Shown here: positions 53,940 through 63,239 of the stretch, piece after piece
Layout: each line of letters opens with the position of its first letter
How positions within the stretch are numbered: position 1 is the first letter of the stretch
Assembly (NCBI GenBank): GCA_017439585.1
Contig: JAFSIV010000004.1
Location: forward strand, 124,001-188,000
Origin: Clostridia bacterium
GTDB lineage: Bacteria > Bacillota > Clostridia > Oscillospirales > Acutalibacteraceae
Reading direction: 5' to 3'
Length of the DNA stretch: 64,000 nt
Made by a program: the position numbers and the translations under genes
Notes under the pieces: model-generated
Told to the model about the DNA's origin: nothing
Database searches by the model: none
What the model saw: only the letters and a program-made list of their open reading frames with translations

Positions 53940-54859
53940 TCCTTTTTATAAAGTTTTTTTGAAAACCAACTGAATATCATAGGCCATAAGCAAGCTGCTA
54001 CTGATGCCATTAAGAAATATCTAATGCAATCGGCAAATAAATTTCCTCCGAATAGATTTAATAAAGGTTCTTTAAGAAGCTCTTTTATAAGGAAAATCGG
54101 GATAACACCGATAGCAAGTTTTAAACCTTGAAACCATACTGGCGCTTTGGTTTCAAAATGGGTAAATCTTGTATCAACCTCAAAGGAAAGTAAAATTCCC
54201 AAAATGCAACCGAGCATTTTATATCCGTTTTCAATAGCACTATTTAAATTCTTTTGGTTAATATCCTGAGGGAATTTATATAGGTTTACAAATATTACAA
54301 AAGCTAAACATAAAACTGCGGCTACAATTATTGAAATTCTAAGCGAGTTATCGTTTTTAGTCACCTTGCTTATTATTGGGTAAAGAACAAATATAAGAGT
54401 TAAAGCTATTAAAATAGAAACTCCGATATCGAGTGGAGTGTGAACCCCTAAATATAAACGAGAAAATGAAACTAATAAGGCAATAGCAATGCAGCTTATC
54501 CTAATGATAGTATTTTTATTCCACCTTGCAATGCCGCCAAAAACACCAACCGAAGATTGCGTATGACCGCTTGGGAAGGAATAACCCGTTGCTCCAATAT
54601 TTGAATTGCCAACATACTTAAAATTAGGGTCTTTAATCCAAGGACGAGGCACTCTGAAAACAATTTTTAAAAATTGATTAAATATTATACCAACAAAACC
54701 GACTAGCAAAAGGTAATAGCCCTCACGCTTATTTATACACCAAAAGAATACAAGACCTATAATTATAAATAGCGTTTCTTCGCCGAATCTGGTAACAATT
54801 TGGAAAAAATTGTCGAGAAAAGGGGTGCGAAAATCTGCTAAAAATCTAAGAAAATCCAT
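53936..54859 (-). CDS. membrane PAP2-family phosphatase
   Basis: The 307-residue polytopic protein has the three acid-phosphatase motifs: KIVFRVPRPW (KxxxxxxRP), YSFPSGHTQ (PSGH) and SRLYLGVHTPLDIG (SRxxxxxHxxxD). It is an integral membrane lipid-phosphate or undecaprenyl-pyrophosphate-type phosphatase, acting on the outer face of the membrane. The N-terminal segment FRTPFLDNFFQIVTRFGEET resembles PAP2 proteins of gut Firmicutes. It follows the cyclophilin gene by 7 bp in a leftward envelope cluster. Confidence 0.92.
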   Translation of the reverse strand: MDFLRFLADFRTPFLDNFFQIVTRFGEETLFIIIGLVFFWCINKREGYYLLLVGFVGIIFNQFLKIVFRVPRPWIKDPNFKYVGNSNIGATGYSFPSGHTQSSVGVFGGIARWNKNTIIRISCIAIALLVSFSRLYLGVHTPLDIGVSILIALTLIFVLYPIISKVTKNDNSLRISIIVAAVLCLAFVIFVNLYKFPQDINQKNLNSAIENGYKMLGCILGILLSFEVDTRFTHFETKAPVWFQGLKLAIGVIPIFLIKELLKEPLLNLFGGNLFADCIRYFLMASVAACLWPMIFSWFSKKLYKKD

Positions 54860-54866
54860 AAAACAC

Positions 54867-55517
54867 CTACTCTAAAATCTCTATTTTGCTGATTTTTGGT
54901 TGATTCTGTTTCAAAACCAATCCGCTTTGATAATCTGAAACCTTTGCGTCTTTAACTATTTTATCAACTATATCCATTCCCTCGGTTACATAGCCGAAAG
55001 CGGCATATAATGTATCTAACGAGGAGGTATAATCATCAGATAAAACTATAAAAAACTGGGAGGTTGCGGAATCATAGTTGTTTCCCAATCTTGCCATTGA
55101 TATAACACCGCGTTTATGAGAAATGGTATTTGAAACACCGTTAGCTATAAATTCGCCTTTAATTGTGTCTTTACTTCCGCCTGTTCCGTCTGCCTTAGGG
55201 TCTCCGCCCTGAATAACAAAATCTTCAACTATTCTATGAAAGGTGAGACCATCATAAAAGCCGCTTTTTGCAAGGGTTATAAAGTTTTCCACAGTTATCG
55301 GAGCTTGCGATTTATCGAGAGCTAGTTTAATTTCACCGTAATTTTCAACATAAATCACAGCTTTCGGAAAACTATCTATGTTTTCGGGAAGCGAGTCGGA
55401 CATTTCTTCTGAGCCTAAATCGGTATTTTCGCTTTTTTCACCGCAGCCTGAAAAACTGAAAATTAAAAGGGAGGCTAGCGATAAGCAAAGCATTTTTAAT
55501 AATTTATTCTTTATCAT
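54867..55517 (-). CDS. cyclophilin-type peptidyl-prolyl isomerase lipoprotein
   Basis: The 216-residue protein has a lipoprotein signal peptide with a lipobox ending in SFSGC (Cys about residue 24) and a Ser/Glu-rich linker. A cyclophilin domain with FHRIVEDFVIQGGDP, SMARLGNNYDSATSQFFIVL and the late VTEGMDIVDKI motif follows. It should help fold exported proteins at the outer face of the membrane. The ATG at 55517 has AGGTG six bases upstream, placing its start 14 bases inside the end of the carboxypeptidase gene, so translation is coupled. Confidence 0.92.
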   Translation of the reverse strand: MIKNKLLKMLCLSLASLLIFSFSGCGEKSENTDLGSEEMSDSLPENIDSFPKAVIYVENYGEIKLALDKSQAPITVENFITLAKSGFYDGLTFHRIVEDFVIQGGDPKADGTGGSKDTIKGEFIANGVSNTISHKRGVISMARLGNNYDSATSQFFIVLSDDYTSSLDTLYAAFGYVTEGMDIVDKIVKDAKVSDYQSGLVLKQNQPKISKIEILE

Positions 55518-56859
55518 CGAATTCACCTTTCTTATAGGGCATATAGCGAACCTTTCTTTTCTTAATTCTTCCGTAATTCAGATAAACACACATAAGTATA
55601 TATATCAAAATTGCAAGAACGATAATAATTATTAGAGCTAGTCCAATATACTTAACAGGTTTGCTTTTGAAGAATTTTAAAATAGAGTCTCCTATTTTTA
55701 AAATAGAAAAGGCTTCGATATTATCATTCGCCACCAAATCAACCGTTCCTATAACCTCTTCGGCATATATAATATCGGCAGTGCCTAAAACTTGTCCCTT
55801 CTTAATAGGAGCTTCTACCGTTTCGGATTTTAAATTCGGTTTTATAACAAAGGTTGAATCGTTTGCTTCGTTTGGCAGCACTGTTACGAAAGGCTGTTTA
55901 AAATAAAGAGGAACAAAGTCGGTCTCCAAAGAAAGCTTAACGGGAACTTCGCAAACCGGTTCGTTTGAGTTTGCAACCTTTTTATATGAAAAATTATTGA
56001 ATGCCCAACGGTAAAGACTGGCGCTTTCTAAAAATTCATATCTTCTGCCTTTGTTTGCGGGGCAACCCATAAGAATACATAAATAATTATATCCGTTATA
56101 GCTTGCGGTACTAACCAAGCATCTGCCTGCTTCATCGGTATAACCTGTTTTAACACCCTTTGCGTATTGATAATAGTAATTCGTTGTATTATCCTGCAAG
56201 AAGTTGGTGGTTGATAATGTGCGCTCGCCTGACATATTGGTTGCTGGCATTGTATAACGCTTTTTAGCGCAAATTTCTTTAAATGTTTCGTTTTTGAGGG
56301 CGTATTCAGTAAGAGTTCTGATATCATTTACTGTGGTATAATTCTCAGGGTCGTGAAGTCCAACAGGGTTTTGATAATGAGTTCCTTTAAGTCCTAATTC
56401 CTTGGCTTTATTATTCATCATCTCAACAAAGTTTTCAACACTACCGCCATAATATTCAGCCGCAAGATAGGTAACATCGCCTGCTGAAGCCATAAGTACC
56501 AAATGAACTAAATCAAGCTGAGAAAAGGTTTCACCCTCTTTCAAGGTAGAAACCGAGCTTCCTGTTCCTAAAACCAAATCCATCGCCGATTTAGTCATAC
56601 TGATTTTTTCATCTGCATTATATTTATCACTTTCTAAGATAAGAATGGTAGTCATTATTTTAGTTATGGAAGCAGGGTAGAGCTTTTCATTTGTATTATT
56701 TTCATATAATACCTTGCCTGTATCTAGCGAAACCAAAATTCCTGCTTTTGCGGATATATCAAACTCGGTAACCTCATAGGCGGAAACGCTTATAGGGGAA
56801 AAAATCGAAGTTATTATAATCAGTATAGAAAAAAATATTAAAAAAAGCTTTTTAGGCAT
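55504..56859 (-). CDS. D-alanyl-D-alanine carboxypeptidase, DacF-like, with altered SxN motif
   Basis: The 451-residue protein has a signal peptide (about residues 1-27) and a penicillin-binding peptidase S11 domain with SxxK (S64-I-T-K67) and KTG (237-239). A C-terminal beta domain, a membrane helix near residue 405-430 and a short basic tail follow. The second active-site motif is SAG (125-127), followed by DVTYLAA, where SxN is the rule, so the usual Asn is replaced by Gly. It would trim terminal D-Ala from cell-wall pentapeptides. AGGAG precedes the start. It is the first gene of the leftward cluster. Confidence 0.9.
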   Translation of the reverse strand: MPKKLFLIFFSILIIITSIFSPISVSAYEVTEFDISAKAGILVSLDTGKVLYENNTNEKLYPASITKIMTTILILESDKYNADEKISMTKSAMDLVLGTGSSVSTLKEGETFSQLDLVHLVLMASAGDVTYLAAEYYGGSVENFVEMMNNKAKELGLKGTHYQNPVGLHDPENYTTVNDIRTLTEYALKNETFKEICAKKRYTMPATNMSGERTLSTTNFLQDNTTNYYYQYAKGVKTGYTDEAGRCLVSTASYNGYNYLCILMGCPANKGRRYEFLESASLYRWAFNNFSYKKVANSNEPVCEVPVKLSLETDFVPLYFKQPFVTVLPNEANDSTFVIKPNLKSETVEAPIKKGQVLGTADIIYAEEVIGTVDLVANDNIEAFSILKIGDSILKFFKSKPVKYIGLALIIIIVLAILIYILMCVYLNYGRIKKRKVRYMPYKKGEFDDKE

Positions 56860-56938
56860 AGCAATTCTCCTGAAAATATGTTAATATAAGTATAATAATG
56901 GATGTTGTGCAAATCAAATCATATAATTTAATTTTGCT

Positions 56939-56985
56939 AAGCCACTTAAAAAGTGGCTTGTCGAAACGCTTTTTAGCCTTTCGAC
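56939..56985. repeat. two adjacent hairpins upstream of the metallophosphoesterase gene
   Basis: AAGCCACTT (56939-56947) pairs with AAGTGGCTT (56951-56959), and GTCGAAA (56960-56966) with TTTCGAC (56979-56985). The region lies between divergent genes and carries no coding frame. A terminator or a structural role is possible. Confidence 0.45.
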
Positions 56986-57046
56986 CAATTACAGTCATTA
57001 TAACATATATTTATAAAAAATTAAAGTATTATTTGCAATTTTCGAG

Positions 57047-57736
57047 GTGATTTTTACGGTTTATATAACAGGCGATACCCACGGCAATTTAGAACGCCTT
57101 TATGATAAAGGGTTTAGAAAGCTTAAAAGCGGAGATGTGCTTATTATTTGCGGAGATTTCGGTTATATTTTTGATGGCTCAAAAACCGAGAAGCAGGTTA
57201 TAGATTATTTAGCAAACCGCCGGTTTGTTACCGCTTTTATAGACGGAACTCACGATAATATGAATACCATAAACAGATGTAGGGAAACCTATTGGCACGG
57301 TGGCAAGGTGCATCGCATTAAGGGTAACTTAATCCATCTTATGCGAGGTCAGATTTTTGATATAGAGGGTAACAGATTTTTCACCTTTGGCGGCGGCGAG
57401 AGCACCGATAAGGATATGAGGGTTGAAAAGGGAACTTGGTGGCGCGAGGAAGAGCCTACGCCTATTGAAATGGCTGAGGGGGCTCAAATTCTTGATGACG
57501 CAGGCTGCAAGGTGGATTATATAATAACTCACGAGCCACCCTCATTAGTTAAAAGCGCTATGCTTTTGCGATTGGGAAACAGGGATAGAGTTAACAAATT
57601 AAATGGTTACTTAGAGGAGATTGGTCGCTCTTGCGAGTTTAAGCATTGGTATTTTGGCTCGCTTCATGAGGATAAGGTTATAACACCTAGACATACTTGC
57701 GTCTATGAAAAATATATAGCAATAAAAAAAGATTGA
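57047..57736 (+). CDS. metallophosphoesterase
   Basis: The 229-residue protein has calcineurin-type motifs GDTHGN, GDFGY, GTHDN (GNHE-like), THEPP and a C-terminal WYFGSLHED (GHxH-like), the metal ligands of the fold. Substrate is unknown. The frame opens with GTG at 57047, but that codon forms part of the GAGGTGA ribosome binding site. Six bases after that site comes ACG at 57056 followed by GTTTAT. Most relatives begin MxYITGDTHG at about that point. Either the GTG is used with a weak site or ACG is the true start (see findings). Its stop overlaps the adhE promoter. Confidence 0.88.
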   Translation: MIFTVYITGDTHGNLERLYDKGFRKLKSGDVLIICGDFGYIFDGSKTEKQVIDYLANRRFVTAFIDGTHDNMNTINRCRETYWHGGKVHRIKGNLIHLMRGQIFDIEGNRFFTFGGGESTDKDMRVEKGTWWREEEPTPIEMAEGAQILDDAGCKVDYIITHEPPSLVKSAMLLRLGNRDRVNKLNGYLEEIGRSCEFKHWYFGSLHEDKVITPRHTCVYEKYIAIKKD

Positions 57737-57761
57737 CATTTTTTTATCAATTAATTATAAT
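57733..57761 (+). promoter_or_regulatory. consensus promoter of adhE, -35 inside the upstream stop codon
   Basis: TTGACA (57733-57738) and TATAAT (57756-57761) are both perfect, with a 17-bp spacer. The TGA of the metallophosphoesterase gene lies within the -35. No Rex-type TTGTTAA palindrome is obvious downstream. Confidence 0.85.
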
Positions 57762-57808
57762 AGACTAGTAAATGTAAAAAATGAAATTTGCTTTAAAGGA
57801 GTATTTCA

Positions 57809-60418
57809 ATGGAAAACATTATTATAGACAATGTTGAAAGCTTAGAATTGGCGATTGGTAAGGTTCGCGAAGCTCAAAAGCAGTTTGCAACTTTCAGTCA
57901 AGAACAGGTTGACAAAATCTTTGCCGCCGCCGCTTCAGCTGCTAATAAGGCGAGAATTCCGCTTGCTAAAATGGCTGTTGAGGAAACAGGAATGGGTATC
58001 GTTGAGGATAAGGTTATTAAAAACCATTATGCCGCAGAATATATCTATAATGCTTATAAGAATACTAAAACCTGCGGAGTTGTAGAAGAAGATACTCAGT
58101 ATGGCATCAGAAAAATTGCTGAGCCGATTGGTGTTATTGCCGCTGTTATTCCAACAACTAACCCAACATCAACTGCAATCTTCAAATGCTTGCTTGCGCT
58201 TAAAACCCGTAACGGTATTATAATAAGTCCTCACCCGAGAGCAAAGAATAGCACTATTGCTGCTGCAAGATTAGTTCTTGAAGCCGCAGTAGAAGCAGGT
58301 GCTCCTGAGGGTATTATTGATTGGATAGATGTTCCGAGCCTTGAAATGACCAATATGGTTATGAAGGAATCTGATATTATTCTTGCAACCGGTGGTCCCG
58401 GTATGGTTAAAGCCGCTTATTCGAGCGGAAAGCCTGCTGTCGGCGTTGGCGCAGGAAACACCCCTGCTATTATTGATGAGAGTGCGGATATTTTATTAGC
58501 AGTTAACTCTGTAATTCATTCTAAGACCTTTGATAACGGTATGATTTGCGCTTCTGAGCAGTCGGTTGTTGTCCTTAGCAAGGTTTATGATAAGGTTAAG
58601 AAAGAATTTGCTCGCAGAGGCTGTTATTTCTTAAATGAAGAAGAAACCGAAAAGGTTAGAAAAACCATTATAATAAACGGTGCGTTAAACGCTAAAATTG
58701 TTGGTCAAAGCGCATTCAGAATAGCCGAGCTTTCGGGCGTTTCGGTGCCAAAAGATACTAAGATTTTAATAGGCGAGGTTGAGAGCGTTGAGCTTTCTGA
58801 GGAATTTGCTCATGAAAAACTTTCTCCTGTTCTGGCAATGTATAAGGCAAAGGATTTCAATGAAGCATTAGATAAGGCTGAAAGATTGGTTGAAGACGGT
58901 GGCTTCGGTCATACCGCATCGGTTTATCTTAATGAAATCACCGAAAAAGAAAAGCTTGAAGCATATCAACACAGAATGAAGGCTTGCCGTATTCTTGTTA
59001 ATACACCTTCGGCTCAGGGTGGTATCGGAGACCTTTATAACTTTAAGCTTGCTCCGTCGCTAACTCTCGGTTGCGGTTCTTGGGGCGGCAACTCGGTTTC
59101 TGAAAATGTTGGTGTTAAGCATTTGCTTAATATTAAAACAGTTGCATTTAGGAGGGAAAATATGCTTTGGTTTAGAGCACCTGAGAAAATTTATATTAAA
59201 AAAGGCTGCTTGCCGGTGGCTCTTGATGAGCTTAAAAATGTTATGGGCAAAAAGAGAGCATTTATCGTAACCGATACCTTCCTTTATGAAAATGGATATA
59301 CCAAGTCTATAACCGATAAGTTAGATGAAATGGGTATTGTTCATGCAACCTTCTTTGATGTTCAGCCCGACCCGACCTTGAAAAATGCAAAAGACGGTGC
59401 GGCTCAAATGTCTGCTTTCAAGCCTGATTGCATTATCGCATTAGGCGGTGGCTCTGCAATGGATGCCGCTAAGATTATGTGGGTTATGTATGAGCATCCT
59501 GAGGTAGACTTTATGGATATGGCTATGAGATTTATAGATATCCGTAAACGTGTTTATACCTTCCCGAAAATGGGCGAAAAGGCATACTTTATCGCAATTC
59601 CAACATCTGCAGGTACCGGCTCGGAGGTTACTCCTTTTGCCGTTATTACTGATGAAAGCTCAGGGGTTAAATATCCTCTTGCTGATTATGAATTGCTTCC
59701 TAATATGGCAATTATTGATACCGATTTCCATATGTCTGCTCCTAAGGGACTAACTGCCGCTTCTGGTATTGACGCTGTAACTCACGCATTAGAGGCTTAT
59801 GCCGCAATGCTCGCAACCGATTATACCGATAGTTTGGCATTGCAGTCTTTAAAGGTTGTATTTGAATATTTGCCGAGAGCTTATGAAAACGGTCAGACCG
59901 ATATTGAAGCTCGCGAGAAAATGGCAAATGCGGCAACTATGGCAGGTATGGCTTTTGCAAATGCGTTCCTTGGAATTTGTCATTCAATGGCTCATAAGCT
60001 TGGTGCATACCATCATTTGCCGCACGGTGTTGCAAACGCGCTTCTTATAAATGAGGTTATTCGTTTTAATGCAAGTGAAACTCCTCGCAAGATGGGAACC
60101 TTCTCTCAATATGACCATCCGCATACTCTTGCTCGTTATGCTGAGGTTGCAAATGCACTCGGTTTAAAGGGTAAAACTGATGAAGATAAGCTTGAAAGCT
60201 TAATTAAGGCTATCGACGAGCTTAAAGCCAAGGTTGGAATTAAGAATTCTATTAAGGATTATGTTCCAAATGAAGAGGAATTTATGGCAACATTAGATAA
60301 AATGGTTGAAGACGCGTTTGACGACCAGTGTACCGGAGCTAACCCGAGATACCCATTAATGAGCGAAATGAAGCAAATGTATCTTAATGCTTATTATGGC
60401 GAGCATAAAGAAGTGTAA
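57809..60418 (+). CDS. adhE: bifunctional acetaldehyde-CoA / alcohol dehydrogenase
   Basis: AdhE reduces acetyl-CoA through acetaldehyde to ethanol, recycling NADH in fermentation. The 869 residues contain an N-terminal CoA-acylating aldehyde dehydrogenase (catalytic Cys in NGMICASEQSVVV) and a C-terminal iron-dependent alcohol dehydrogenase. The latter shows GGGSAMDAAKIMW and iron-ligand His residues in DAVTHALEAY and FLGICHSMAHKLGAYHHLPH. Length is normal. AAAGGAG precedes the ATG. A kinase gene follows 16 bp later. Spirosome formation is known for the family. Confidence 0.97.
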   Translation: MENIIIDNVESLELAIGKVREAQKQFATFSQEQVDKIFAAAASAANKARIPLAKMAVEETGMGIVEDKVIKNHYAAEYIYNAYKNTKTCGVVEEDTQYGIRKIAEPIGVIAAVIPTTNPTSTAIFKCLLALKTRNGIIISPHPRAKNSTIAAARLVLEAAVEAGAPEGIIDWIDVPSLEMTNMVMKESDIILATGGPGMVKAAYSSGKPAVGVGAGNTPAIIDESADILLAVNSVIHSKTFDNGMICASEQSVVVLSKVYDKVKKEFARRGCYFLNEEETEKVRKTIIINGALNAKIVGQSAFRIAELSGVSVPKDTKILIGEVESVELSEEFAHEKLSPVLAMYKAKDFNEALDKAERLVEDGGFGHTASVYLNEITEKEKLEAYQHRMKACRILVNTPSAQGGIGDLYNFKLAPSLTLGCGSWGGNSVSENVGVKHLLNIKTVAFRRENMLWFRAPEKIYIKKGCLPVALDELKNVMGKKRAFIVTDTFLYENGYTKSITDKLDEMGIVHATFFDVQPDPTLKNAKDGAAQMSAFKPDCIIALGGGSAMDAAKIMWVMYEHPEVDFMDMAMRFIDIRKRVYTFPKMGEKAYFIAIPTSAGTGSEVTPFAVITDESSGVKYPLADYELLPNMAIIDTDFHMSAPKGLTAASGIDAVTHALEAYAAMLATDYTDSLALQSLKVVFEYLPRAYENGQTDIEAREKMANAATMAGMAFANAFLGICHSMAHKLGAYHHLPHGVANALLINEVIRFNASETPRKMGTFSQYDHPHTLARYAEVANALGLKGKTDEDKLESLIKAIDELKAKVGIKNSIKDYVPNEEEFMATLDKMVEDAFDDQCTGANPRYPLMSEMKQMYLNAYYGEHKEV

Positions 60419-60434
60419 TATAGGAGGCTTTTAT

Positions 60435-61184
60435 ATGAAACTTGATAATGTTGTAGCTGTTAGAAATCGCAAAAAAATCTATCGCGACGGTGATAACTGC
60501 ATTAAGGTTTTTAACGAAGAATATTCAAAGGCTGATGTCTTAAATGAGGCTTTAAATCAGGCAAGAATTGAAGAGACAGGTTTAAACATTCCTAAAATCA
60601 AAGAAGTTACTATGATTGACGGAAAATGGGCAATAGTTTATGAATATATAGAGGGTAAAACCTTAGCAGAGCTTATGAAAGAAAACAGCGATAAATTCGA
60701 TGAATATTTAGAGTTTTTAGTTGATTTGCAGCTTGAAGTTCATTCTAAAAAAGCTCCTCTTTTAAACAAGCTTAAAGATAAGATGAACAGAAAAATCAGC
60801 GAGGCAGATTTAGATGCAACTACTCGCTATGAGCTTCATACAAGACTTGAAGGAATGCCTAAGCACACTAAGGTATGTCATGGAGACTTTAACCCTTCAA
60901 ATATTATAATAAATGATGAAGGTAAAGCTTTTATAATTGACTGGTCTCATGCAACTCAGGGTAACGCTTCTGCCGATGTTGCCAGAACTTACTTGCTTTT
61001 CTGCCTTGAGGGTGAAGAAGAAATTGCTAAAAAGTATCTTGACCTTTTCTGCAAAAAGAGTGATACAGCGAGACAGTATGTTCAAAAATGGATGCCTATT
61101 GTAGCGGCTTCGCAGTCGGTTAAGGGTAACCCCGAGGAAAGAGAATTCTTGCTTTCTTGGGCAGATGTTGTTGAATACGAATAA
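60435..61184 (+). CDS. aminoglycoside phosphotransferase-like kinase
   Basis: The 249-residue protein has kinase-like APH-fold motifs: an N-lobe with VRNRKKIYRDGDNCIKVF and VYEYIEGKTLAELM, the catalytic loop CHGDFNPSNIII and IIDWSHATQGN (DxD-type metal site). This fold covers choline, sugar, antibiotic and protein-associated kinases; I see nothing that fixes the substrate, so the antibiotic label should not be read as resistance. The start ATG has TAGGAGG eight bases upstream. It lies behind adhE without a terminator, so both are likely expressed together. Confidence 0.85.
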   Translation: MKLDNVVAVRNRKKIYRDGDNCIKVFNEEYSKADVLNEALNQARIEETGLNIPKIKEVTMIDGKWAIVYEYIEGKTLAELMKENSDKFDEYLEFLVDLQLEVHSKKAPLLNKLKDKMNRKISEADLDATTRYELHTRLEGMPKHTKVCHGDFNPSNIIINDEGKAFIIDWSHATQGNASADVARTYLLFCLEGEEEIAKKYLDLFCKKSDTARQYVQKWMPIVAASQSVKGNPEEREFLLSWADVVEYE

Positions 61185-61194
61185 TTATAATTAA

Positions 61195-61233
61195 AAAAAT
61201 CAGCGTTTCTTTTAAAAAGAACGCTGATTTTTG
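61195..61233 (+). terminator. intrinsic terminator of adhE-kinase
   Basis: AAAAATCAGCGTT pairs with AACGCTGATTTTT through a longer stem with a small bulge. Confidence 0.87.
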
Positions 61234-61241
61234 GCTTTTAG

Positions 61242-61270
61242 TTGACAAAATGGGTGTTATTAGGTATTAT
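61242..61270 (+). promoter_or_regulatory. promoter of htpG
   Basis: TTGACA (61242-61247) and TATTAT (61265-61270) have a 17-bp spacer, about 35 bp before the htpG start. No CIRCE-type inverted repeat is visible. Confidence 0.72.
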
Positions 61271-61304
61271 ACTAAAATTATAAAGATAAAATTAAGGTGA
61301 TAAA

Positions 61305-63206
61305 ATGCGTACTAAACAGTTTAAATCAGAATCTAAAAAGCTTATGGATATGATGATTAATTCTATCTATACCCATAAGGAAATATTTTTGCGTGAATTG
61401 ATTTCAAATTCGAGCGACGCTTTGGATAAGCTTTATTTCAAATCCTTAACCGACAATAATGTTGGTATAAAAGCGGATGAATTTGAAATTGAAATTAAAA
61501 TTGATAAGCAAAACCGTATTCTGAAAATTATTGATAACGGTATCGGTATGACCGAGGAGGAGCTTGATAAGAATTTAGGAACTATTGCAAAGTCTGGTTC
61601 TTATAATTTTAAAAATGAAACCGAAAAGACCGAGAATGTTGATATTATCGGTCAGTTTGGTGTTGGTTTTTATTCTGCGTTTATGGTTAGCGATAAGGTA
61701 ACGGTTGATAGCAAGGCTTATGGAAGCGACGAGGCTTTTCGTTGGCAGTCCTCAGGTGCTGAGGGTTATACGGTTTCTGCCTCTGATAAAGAAACAGTTG
61801 GAACAGTTGTTACCTTGCATATTAAGGAAAATACCGAGGACGAGAATTATGACGAGTTTTTAGAAAGTTATAGAATTTCTTCTCTCATAAAAAAATATTC
61901 CGATTATATCCGCCATCCGATTAAAATGGAGTTTACAACCAAAGAGCCTATCGAGAGTGAGGATGAAAACGCCGAGCCTCAGTATAGGGAAGTTACAGAG
62001 ATTAGAACCGTTAACAGTATGATTCCAATCTGGAAAAAGGCGAAAACGGATTTAAAAGAAGAGGATTACAACAGCTTTTATAAAGAAAAGTTTTATGATT
62101 ATAACGACCCTGTTAGAACAATACATTATAAAACCGAAGGTCAGGCAACATATTCTGCTTTGCTTTATATCCCGAAGCAACCGCCTTTTGATTACTATAC
62201 CAAGGAATTTGAAAAGGGCTTGCAGTTATATTCAAAAGGCGTTTTAATTATGGATAAATGCGCCGACCTTTTGCCTGATTATTTCAGTTTTGTTAAAGGA
62301 TTGGTTGATAGTGAGGATTTATCCTTAAATATTTCTCGTGAAACCTTGCAGCATGACGGGCAGTTAAAGCTAATTGCAAAAACCCTTGAAAAGAAAATTA
62401 AGTCTGAGCTTGAAAAGCTTTTGAAAGAGGATAGAGAGGCTTACGAGGAGTTTTTCAAGGCTTTTGGTATCGGTCTTAAATTCGGTATTTACAATGATTA
62501 TGGCTTGCATAAAGATGTTTTAAAGGATTTAATTCTGTTTAAGAGTTCAGCAGAAAAGAAGTATGTTACTTTAAAGGAATATACCGAAAAAATGCCTGAG
62601 AGCCAGACTGCGATTTATTATGCCGCAGGTGAAAATCCCGAAAAAATAGATATGCTTCCGCAAGCAGATGCCGTTAAGGATAAGGGCTATGATATTTTAT
62701 ATCTAACCGAAAATGTTGATGAATTCTCGCTTATGATGTTAGGCGAGTATAACGGCAAGAAATTTATGAATATCTGCGATGATAAGTTGGAGCTTGATTC
62801 TGAGGATGAAAAGAAAGCCTTAGAAGAGGAAAATAAATCTTTTGCGGATATGTTTGCTAGTATGAAAGAGAGCATTGGTGATAAAATTAATGCAGTTAGA
62901 TTTACTAATAAGCTTAAAAAACATCCTGTATGCTTAACCAGTGAGGGCGGTATTTCATTGGAAATGGAAAAGACTTTAAATTCTATGCCCGGCGCTCAAA
63001 ATGATAAGGTTAAAGCTCAGCTTGTTTTGGAAATTAATGCAAATCATCCTGTTTCAGAAAAGCTAAAAGCATTATATAATGAGGATAAGGAAACCTTATC
63101 TAAATATGCTAAGCTTCTTTACGGCGAAGCTTGTTTAATTAACGGTGCCAGTGTGCCGGACCCTGTTGAGCATAGTAATTTAGTTTGCGAGCTTATGACA
63201 AAATAA
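61305..63206 (+). CDS. htpG: molecular chaperone HtpG (Hsp90)
   Basis: HtpG is the bacterial Hsp90, an ATP-driven dimeric chaperone. The 633 residues carry the N-terminal ATP domain (FLRELISNSSDALDKLYFKS; IDNGIGMTEEELD; GQFGVGFYSAFMVSDKV), the middle domain with the catalytic loop NISRETLQ, and the C-terminal dimerisation domain. Length is typical. AAGGTG precedes the ATG. A single-gene unit closed by a strong terminator. Confidence 0.97.
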   Translation: MRTKQFKSESKKLMDMMINSIYTHKEIFLRELISNSSDALDKLYFKSLTDNNVGIKADEFEIEIKIDKQNRILKIIDNGIGMTEEELDKNLGTIAKSGSYNFKNETEKTENVDIIGQFGVGFYSAFMVSDKVTVDSKAYGSDEAFRWQSSGAEGYTVSASDKETVGTVVTLHIKENTEDENYDEFLESYRISSLIKKYSDYIRHPIKMEFTTKEPIESEDENAEPQYREVTEIRTVNSMIPIWKKAKTDLKEEDYNSFYKEKFYDYNDPVRTIHYKTEGQATYSALLYIPKQPPFDYYTKEFEKGLQLYSKGVLIMDKCADLLPDYFSFVKGLVDSEDLSLNISRETLQHDGQLKLIAKTLEKKIKSELEKLLKEDREAYEEFFKAFGIGLKFGIYNDYGLHKDVLKDLILFKSSAEKKYVTLKEYTEKMPESQTAIYYAAGENPEKIDMLPQADAVKDKGYDILYLTENVDEFSLMMLGEYNGKKFMNICDDKLELDSEDEKKALEEENKSFADMFASMKESIGDKINAVRFTNKLKKHPVCLTSEGGISLEMEKTLNSMPGAQNDKVKAQLVLEINANHPVSEKLKALYNEDKETLSKYAKLLYGEACLINGASVPDPVEHSNLVCELMTK

Positions 63207-63211
63207 AATTT

Positions 63212-63239
63212 AATCCCCCTCGTTCGAGGGGGATTTTTT
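63212..63239 (+). terminator. intrinsic terminator of htpG
   Basis: AATCCCCCTCG pairs with CGAGGGGGATT around TT and is followed by TTTTTT. The convergent asparagine synthetase ends next to it. Confidence 0.93.

Noticed and set aside
60435-61184. Aminoglycoside resistance gene
   Set aside because: Only the general kinase fold is visible; the family covers many substrates and the context is fermentation metabolism.
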